This document shows positions 4,998 to 5,375 of a stretch of 5,375 nt of DNA, in pieces. The stretch is from the NCBI GenBank assembly GCA_029939035.1, contig JAOZTS010000081.1:1-5375 (forward strand). Direction: 5' to 3'. The notes below the pieces were generated by a model. That model saw only the letters and a program-made list of their open reading frames with translations, was not told the DNA's origin and did not search any database. Every line of letters begins with the position of its first letter. Positions within the stretch are counted from its first letter, which is position 1. A program made the position numbers and the translations under genes. This stretch comes from Candidatus Altimarinota bacterium (lineage in GTDB: Bacteria > Patescibacteriota > Gracilibacteria > UBA1369 > LOWO2-01-FULL-3).

Positions 4998-5375
4998 ATT
5001 TTTTCGAAGGTTTTTATGATTTCTTTGTGGACTTTTCCATTGGTGGCTAGGATGTCGGCACCGAATAGATCTATTGGGTTTCCATTTGTGTCGGAGACGG
5101 TGCCTCCAGCTTCTTCGATGATGAGTGCACCAGCCGCAATATCCCACGGTTTGAGGCCAAACTCCCAGTATCCGTCAAAACGCCCACAAGCGATGTAGCA
5201 AAGGTCTAGAGCGGCTGCTCCGAGCCTCCTGATTGCTTGAGATCTTTTCAGCATTGCTTGGAAATATGGAATATTTCTTTCTCGTTGAGTGGATGTGAAG
5301 CCTGTGACGCTTAATCCTTCGCTCATTTTTTTAACATTTGAGACTTTTATCTTTTTGCCGTTCAAATATGCTCCC
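4994..5375 (-). CDS. Inositol monophosphatase/SuhB-family phosphatase, C-terminal part
   Basis: The 5' end lies beyond the window: the frame is open to the edge and already reads G-A-Y-L-N-G-K-K-I-K-V-S, the internal G-x-x-x-N-G motif of the family, so the TTG at 5365 is an internal Leu codon. The visible 126 or so residues align with the C-terminal half of E. coli SuhB and human IMPA1: R-R-L-G-A-A-A-L-D-L, then G-R-F-D-G-Y-W-E, then P-W-D-I-A-A-G followed by E-E-A-G-G. The Asp of W-D (codon at 5143-5141) is the third-metal ligand of this Mg2+-dependent sugar-phosphate/inositol-phosphate phosphatase. The G-D-x-x-x-E and D-P-I/L-D metal motifs must lie off the right edge. The stop is TAG. The gene converges on the ligase with a 4-base overlap. 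Substrate (inositol phosphate, fructose 1,6-bisphosphate, PAP or other) cannot be told from this half. Confidence 0.93.
   Translation of the reverse strand, partial: GAYLNGKKIKVSNVKKMSEGLSVTGFTSTQRERNIPYFQAMLKRSQAIRRLGAAALDLCYIACGRFDGYWEFGLKPWDIAAGALIIEEAGGTVSDTNGNPIDLFGADILATNGKVHKEIIKTFEKI

Noticed and set aside
5363..5365. TTG as start of the phosphatase gene
   Set aside because: The frame stays open to the window edge with family-like sequence (G-A-Y-L-N-G), so the gene is cut by the window and this codon is an internal Leu.
1..5375. CRISPR array, transposon ends or toxin-antitoxin system
   Set aside because: No regularly spaced repeats, no transposase or terminal inverted repeats, and the small gene near 1579 has no recognisable toxin or antitoxin partner.

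Overview
This AT-rich window carries five protein genes and one tRNA. Every visible stop codon is TAA or TAG, the long ORFs contain no in-frame TGA, and the starts lack clear Shine-Dalgarno sequences. The content (SLH surface protein, multi-pass glycan ligase, low-complexity AT-rich coding, divergent unassigned proteins) suggests an uncultivated bacterium, plausibly of the Candidate Phyla Radiation (Peregrinibacteria-like). That placement is inference: the window has no phylogenetic marker protein I can place.

Layout. Bases 13-1473 (minus strand) encode a 486-residue protein whose C-terminal half has the metal-binding residues of the RelA/SpoT-type HD (alarmone hydrolase) domain, but no synthetase domain. 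A 105-bp divergent intergenic region separates it from a small plus-strand gene (1579-1911) for an unrecognised basic, coiled-coil protein; its predicted extended -10 lies inside a perfect palindrome. Bases 1912-2244 hold an AT-rich hairpin, a GC-rich 73-bp stretch ending in a second copy of the tRNA 3' end, and tRNA-Arg with anticodon GCG (2056-2131, minus). Back-to-back promoter candidates then drive the tRNA leftward and the surface genes rightward.

The surface module is a membrane-anchored protein with three SLH repeats (2245-3261), followed with a one-base stop/start overlap by an O-antigen ligase/polymerase-family membrane protein with a C-terminal TPR-like region (3261-4997). The tight coupling suggests that envelope anchoring and glycan transfer are co-expressed. 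The ligase gene ends in a 4-base convergent overlap with a 5'-truncated inositol monophosphatase-family gene (4994-5375, minus) that runs off the right edge.

No complete novel defence or mobile system is evident. The most notable signals are the rebuilt HD hydrolase with its roughly 110-residue insertion, the GCG-anticodon arginine tRNA with a duplicated 3' end, the palindromic promoter of the small gene, and a GC-rich palindrome inserted in frame in the ligase gene.
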